From the NCBI RefSeq assembly GCF_017996735.1, contig NZ_JAGOGJ010000010.1, forward strand, positions 40,368 through 104,367: a DNA stretch of 64,000 nucleotides. The letters are read 5' to 3'. The stretch comes from Niveispirillum sp. Lineage in GTDB: Bacteria > Pseudomonadota > Alphaproteobacteria > Azospirillales > Azospirillaceae. The notes beneath the pieces are model-generated. The model searched no databases, had not been told where the DNA came from, and was given only the letters and a program-made list of their open reading frames with translations. Every line of letters starts with the position of its first letter. The first letter of the stretch is position 1. The position numbers were made by a program, and so were the translations under genes. Shown one piece after another: positions 61,209 to 64,000 of the stretch.

Positions 61209-61240
61209 AAAAACCCCGCCGGTGGTGCCGGCGGGGTTTT
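61209..61240 (-). terminator. terminator of the bactofilin gene
   Basis: A 13-bp perfect stem AAAACCCCGCCGG with its complement and a 5-base loop; TTTTT follows on the minus strand. It starts 26 bases past the bactofilin stop. Confidence 0.92.
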
Positions 61241-61265
61241 GCGGGTCGGATGCCGATGGCGGGGA

Positions 61266-62039
61266 TCAGCCGACCGCGCTTTCCGCCGTCGCGTCGGCCG
61301 TGGTGTCGGCCAACGGCACCGGGGCGGCGGCCTGCTCCGCCGCGGCCGGCGTGGCGACGGGGGCGCCGCCCAGCACCTGGATGGTGCCCGACAATTGCCC
61401 GCCATTTTCCACTTCCAGCGTGCCATAGCGGATATTGCCGTTGATGCGGCCCGTGGACCGCACCTTCAGCGTGTTGCGCACGGTGATGTCGCCTTCGAAC
61501 CGGCCGCCGATATCGGCCTCGTCGATCTCCACCGATCCCTTGAACAGGCCCGTATCGGCGATTTCCACCACATGGCCGTCGCGCAGCTTGGCTTCCACGG
61601 TGCCTTCCACGACCAGCACGTCGCAGGCGGCGATCTCACCCGACAGGCTGATGTCGCGACCGACGATCAGCTTGCGCATTTCCGTTGCGGCGGCGGCGCT
61701 GTTGCCCTCCACGCCGGTGGGGGCGACGCGCTTGGGCGGGCTGTTGGGGATGTCGACGACGCGGCGCGGAATCTCCGTCTTCAGGGACGGGGCGGCAGAG
61801 GCAAGCGGGCCGCCGGGCGGGGTGGAGAAAGGCGTATTCATCGTCGTCCTCGGGCTGGTTTCGGAACCGGTATCGGTGCTGGGTGCGGCAGTGGCAGGGA
61901 TGGATGGCGCGACCGCCGGCTCCGCCGGGCGTGACCCGGCAGGGCTTCCGCCGGCATCGACCGGCGGTGCCGACGGCACCGGCGGTACGGGCGGGGTTGG
62001 CGTGGCCGGGGCCACGGGCGGTCTCTGGCGTCGGAACAT
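61266..62039 (-). CDS. bactofilin (polymer-forming cytoskeletal protein)
   Basis: Bactofilin of 257 residues. The N-terminal 115 residues are Pro/Ala/Thr-rich and disordered. The beta-helix domain (about 120-220) is clear: KLIVGRDISLSGEI, LVVEGTVEAKL, GLFKGSVEIDEADIGGRFEG, LKVRSTGRINGNIRYGTLEVENGG. The C-terminal tail is Ala/Pro-rich. Bactofilins polymerise at the membrane and shape cells or position envelope enzymes. ATG 62039 is preferred (GGGGGC upstream); ATG 62063 also possible. No M23 peptidase, a common partner, lies beside it. Confidence 0.9.
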   Translation of the reverse strand: MFRRQRPPVAPATPTPPVPPVPSAPPVDAGGSPAGSRPAEPAVAPSIPATAAPSTDTGSETSPRTTMNTPFSTPPGGPLASAAPSLKTEIPRRVVDIPNSPPKRVAPTGVEGNSAAAATEMRKLIVGRDISLSGEIAACDVLVVEGTVEAKLRDGHVVEIADTGLFKGSVEIDEADIGGRFEGDITVRNTLKVRSTGRINGNIRYGTLEVENGGQLSGTIQVLGGAPVATPAAAEQAAAPVPLADTTADATAESAVG

Positions 62040-62083
62040 GGTGTCTTGCCCCCAATATCGCATCGGAAAAAGGCGGGGTTCGC

Positions 62084-62761
62084 TCAGGCCACGGCGGCCG
62101 GGATATCACGCCGCATCCCTTCCACAAGATGCGCCATGAACGCTGCCGCCAGCACGGGCACCAGCAGATTGACGAGTGGAAGCGACGAAAGAAAGGCGAT
62201 AATGACGCCTGCCGCAAAAAGTCCCATCCGCTTGTCGTCGCGCAGGAATTTCACCCCGGCGGGACCCAGGCGGCGCATCGCCACCAGTTCGAAATATTCC
62301 CGCCCGATCAGGTAGCCGTTGACCAGGAACCAGACGAACAGGTTGACCACGGGCACGAAATAGAGCGGCAGGGCCAGCAGGTTGAGCAGCACCACCAGGC
62401 CCAGAAACTTCACCCCCTCCCACACCGACCGCCAGACCGGGATATGGCGCGGCGGGGGCAGGTGGGGGTAATGGCGGCGTTCCACGGCGTCGACGATCCC
62501 GTCCAGCATGGTGGATGATACGGCCACCATCACGGCGGGAAACATCAGCCAGGCCAGGGCCAGCCCCGCCACCCCGCCCAACAGGTCGATCCCCGTCTCC
62601 ACCCAGCCGATATCGAACAGGTTCGTATCGGTCAGAAGCCAGCCGAATCCGGTCAGCAGGCCCGCGAACAGGACGATGGTGCCCAGGGCCGACAGGATCA
62701 GCACCCGGGTGAAGGCGGGGTCGGGCAATTGGCCCACGGCACGCGCCAGTTCCCGGATCAT
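62084..62761 (-). CDS. EI24 / CysZ-like inner-membrane protein
   Basis: Membrane protein of 225 residues of the EI24 (CysZ-related) family. Hydrophobic helices include VLILSALGTIVLFAGLLTGFG, LALAWLMFPAVMVAV, FLGLVVLLNLLALPLYFVP and a C-terminal pair around LLVPVLAAAFMAHLVEG. The NLFVWFLVNGYLIGREYFE signature and RRLGPAGVKFLRDDKR are family hallmarks. CysZ transports sulfate in E. coli, but many EI24 members have no known substrate. ATG 62761 has GGGGAGGAAG. It is upstream of the bactofilin gene on the same strand, 44 bases apart. Confidence 0.88.
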   Translation of the reverse strand: MIRELARAVGQLPDPAFTRVLILSALGTIVLFAGLLTGFGWLLTDTNLFDIGWVETGIDLLGGVAGLALAWLMFPAVMVAVSSTMLDGIVDAVERRHYPHLPPPRHIPVWRSVWEGVKFLGLVVLLNLLALPLYFVPVVNLFVWFLVNGYLIGREYFELVAMRRLGPAGVKFLRDDKRMGLFAAGVIIAFLSSLPLVNLLVPVLAAAFMAHLVEGMRRDIPAAVA

Positions 62762-62889
62762 GCTTCCTCCCCGATGAAAGCCGCGACCCATGCGCGGCCC
62801 CTCTTCATATGGGGTTGCATGCGCACTTGCCGCAAGACGCGGCCTGCCTATACTCCGCGCCAATTCTGACTGTTGTGTGGAGGCCATTC

Positions 62890-63876
62890 GTGGCGGCTGT
62901 TTATGATGTGGTGGGCCTGGGCAATGCGATCGTGGACGTGATCGCCAAGGCCGACGAAGAGTTCCTGACCGCCAACGGCCTGGTGAAGAACGCCATGCGC
63001 CTGATCAGCGCGGAAGAGGCGGATGCGCTCTATGCCAAGATGGGGCCAGGCCTGGAAATGTCGGGCGGTTCGGCCGGCAACACCATGGCGGCCCTGGCGT
63101 CGCTGGGCGGCAAGGGCGCGTTCGTGGGCAAGGTCGCCCATGACCAGTTGGGCAAGGTCTATCGCCACGACATCCGGGCCGCCGGCGTCGTGTTCGACAC
63201 GCCCGACCTGACGGATGGCAAGCCCACGGGGTCCTGCCTGATCCTGGTGACGCCCGACGGCCACCGCACCATGAATACCTTCCTGGGCGCCTGCCTGGAC
63301 CTGACGCCCGACGATATCGACCCGGCCGTGATCCAGTCGGCCAAGGTCACCTACATGGAAGGCTACCTGTGGGACCCGCCGGCCGCGAAGCAGGCCTTCC
63401 TGAAGGCAGCATCCCTGGCGCATGCAGCCGGTCAGAAGGTGGCGCTGTCGCTGTCCGACCCGTTCTGCGTGAACCGCCACCTGGACAGTTTCCGCGATCT
63501 GGTGAAGAACCATGTCGACATCCTGTTCGCCAATGAGAGCGAGATCGTGGCCCTGTTCGGCGGCGATTTCGACAGCGCCGCCGCCGAGGCGCGGCAGAGC
63601 GTCGAAGTCGCGGTCCTGACGCGCGGCGAAGCCGGGGCCACCGTTCTGGTCGGCGACGATACCTATACGGTTTCGGCCGAAAAGGTGGCGCACGTGGTGG
63701 ATACGACCGGTGCGGGCGATCTGTTCGCGGCGGGCTTCCTCTTTGGCTATACCCAGGGCCGCGATCCGGCCGACTGCGCCCGCCTGGGCGCCATCTGCGC
63801 CGGTGAGATCATCACCCATTACGGTGCGCGGTCGGAGGTCAATCTGGCCGAACTGGTGAAGTCCAAGGGGCTGTAA
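62890..63876 (+). CDS. PfkB-family kinase, adenosine kinase-like
   Basis: Ribokinase-fold kinase of 328 residues. The catalytic site is DTTGAGDLFAAGFL with Asp277 as the likely base, and the N-terminal GGSAGNTMAALASLGG is the substrate-side motif. The overall layout (GLGNAIVDVI, GYLWDPPAAKQAFLKA, LFANESEI) matches alphaproteobacterial adenosine kinases rather than fructokinases; that would salvage adenosine released by AhcY to AMP. Substrate assignment is inference. GTG 62890 follows GGAGG. Confidence 0.9.
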   Translation: MAAVYDVVGLGNAIVDVIAKADEEFLTANGLVKNAMRLISAEEADALYAKMGPGLEMSGGSAGNTMAALASLGGKGAFVGKVAHDQLGKVYRHDIRAAGVVFDTPDLTDGKPTGSCLILVTPDGHRTMNTFLGACLDLTPDDIDPAVIQSAKVTYMEGYLWDPPAAKQAFLKAASLAHAAGQKVALSLSDPFCVNRHLDSFRDLVKNHVDILFANESEIVALFGGDFDSAAAEARQSVEVAVLTRGEAGATVLVGDDTYTVSAEKVAHVVDTTGAGDLFAAGFLFGYTQGRDPADCARLGAICAGEIITHYGARSEVNLAELVKSKGL

Positions 63877-64000
63877 TACCATGTGTGGACGGCCCGTTGG
63901 GAACAAGGGGTAGGCGAGATGATTTGTTCGGGTCGAATGCGTTCATGTGTCCGGCCTGTTTGAGCGGCGGATGACCGCTGGCCCAGATGGGTTCCGCCAA
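63877..64000. other. non-coding end of window
   Basis: After the kinase stop no terminator-like hairpin or convincing gene is visible; the only ATG with a purine-rich upstream (63919) opens a 14-codon frame, which I do not count as a gene. Confidence 0.5.

Overview
The window is a GC-rich, gene-dense stretch of bacterial chromosome, most likely from an alphaproteobacterium of the Rhodospirillales, close to Azospirillum or Niveispirillum. This assignment is inference from gene content: rimP-nusA-ylxR-infB and rpsP-rimM-trmD-rplS blocks in alphaproteobacterial form, metX-metW facing a chorismate mutase, a PmtA-like methyltransferase, bactofilin, DUF455 and DUF445 proteins, a Fur box of the ATTGCGAAT type and a membrane-free PAS chemoreceptor. 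I see no phage, insertion sequence, CRISPR array or rRNA operon. The region looks like ordinary core chromosome with a few accessory modules.

Layout. 1-6 kb: 3' part of an Fe-S helicase, ahcY behind a perfect 18-bp palindrome, and argJ-mutT on the other strand. 6-13 kb: rpsA with a long leader, an unknown gene sitting between rpsA and cmk, a membrane-anchored hydrolase, DUF445 and an SDR protein. 13-20 kb: envelope and accessory proteins (TPR, small membrane protein, DUF455, secreted protein, DUF885, DUF6438/ankyrin, methyltransferase). 20-29 kb: ABC-F ATPase, ndk, and the infB-ylxR-nusA-rimP operon read leftwards. 29-33 kb: an accessory module (two YcaC-like hydrolases, pirin, divergent LysR) next to two identical tRNA-Arg genes. 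33-40 kb: gpt, a gene of unknown function behind a Fur box, then the rplS-trmD-rimM-rpsP-ffh block with two extra genes inserted before ffh. 40-49 kb: soluble chemoreceptor, pentapeptide-repeat protein, acetyltransferase, two EamA transporters, glgX overlapping a receiver protein, LapA-like protein and a 50-residue membrane protein. 49-54 kb: metW-metX, chorismate mutase with a decayed prephenate dehydratase-like tail, DUF695/RraB protein, dioxygenase and tRNA-Ile. 54-64 kb: orphan histidine kinase, HRDC-like protein, HTH regulator/membrane protein pair with palindromic operators, penicillin acylase family protein, tRNA-Ala, cupin, bactofilin, EI24-family membrane protein and a PfkB (adenosine kinase-like) protein.

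How the genes relate. Several act around S-adenosylmethionine: metX-metW make methionine precursors, ahcY removes S-adenosylhomocysteine, the PfkB protein may salvage adenosine, and TrmD and the PmtA-like enzyme use SAM. The two ribosome/transcription operons carry terminator-like hairpins at unusual internal places (ahead of rimP, and between rpsP and rimM) that could adjust gene dosage.

The points most worth a second look are the Fur-boxed gene of unknown function (33552-34127), the HTH/membrane pair with stacked palindromes (57395-58080), the paired CGGTCA-N7-TGACCG repeats (56686-56780), the degenerate P-protein (51727-52593) and the ahcY palindrome. Start codons were often moved inward from the longest frame using ribosome-binding sites and family N-termini. 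No database search was possible, so family assignments rest on motif recognition.
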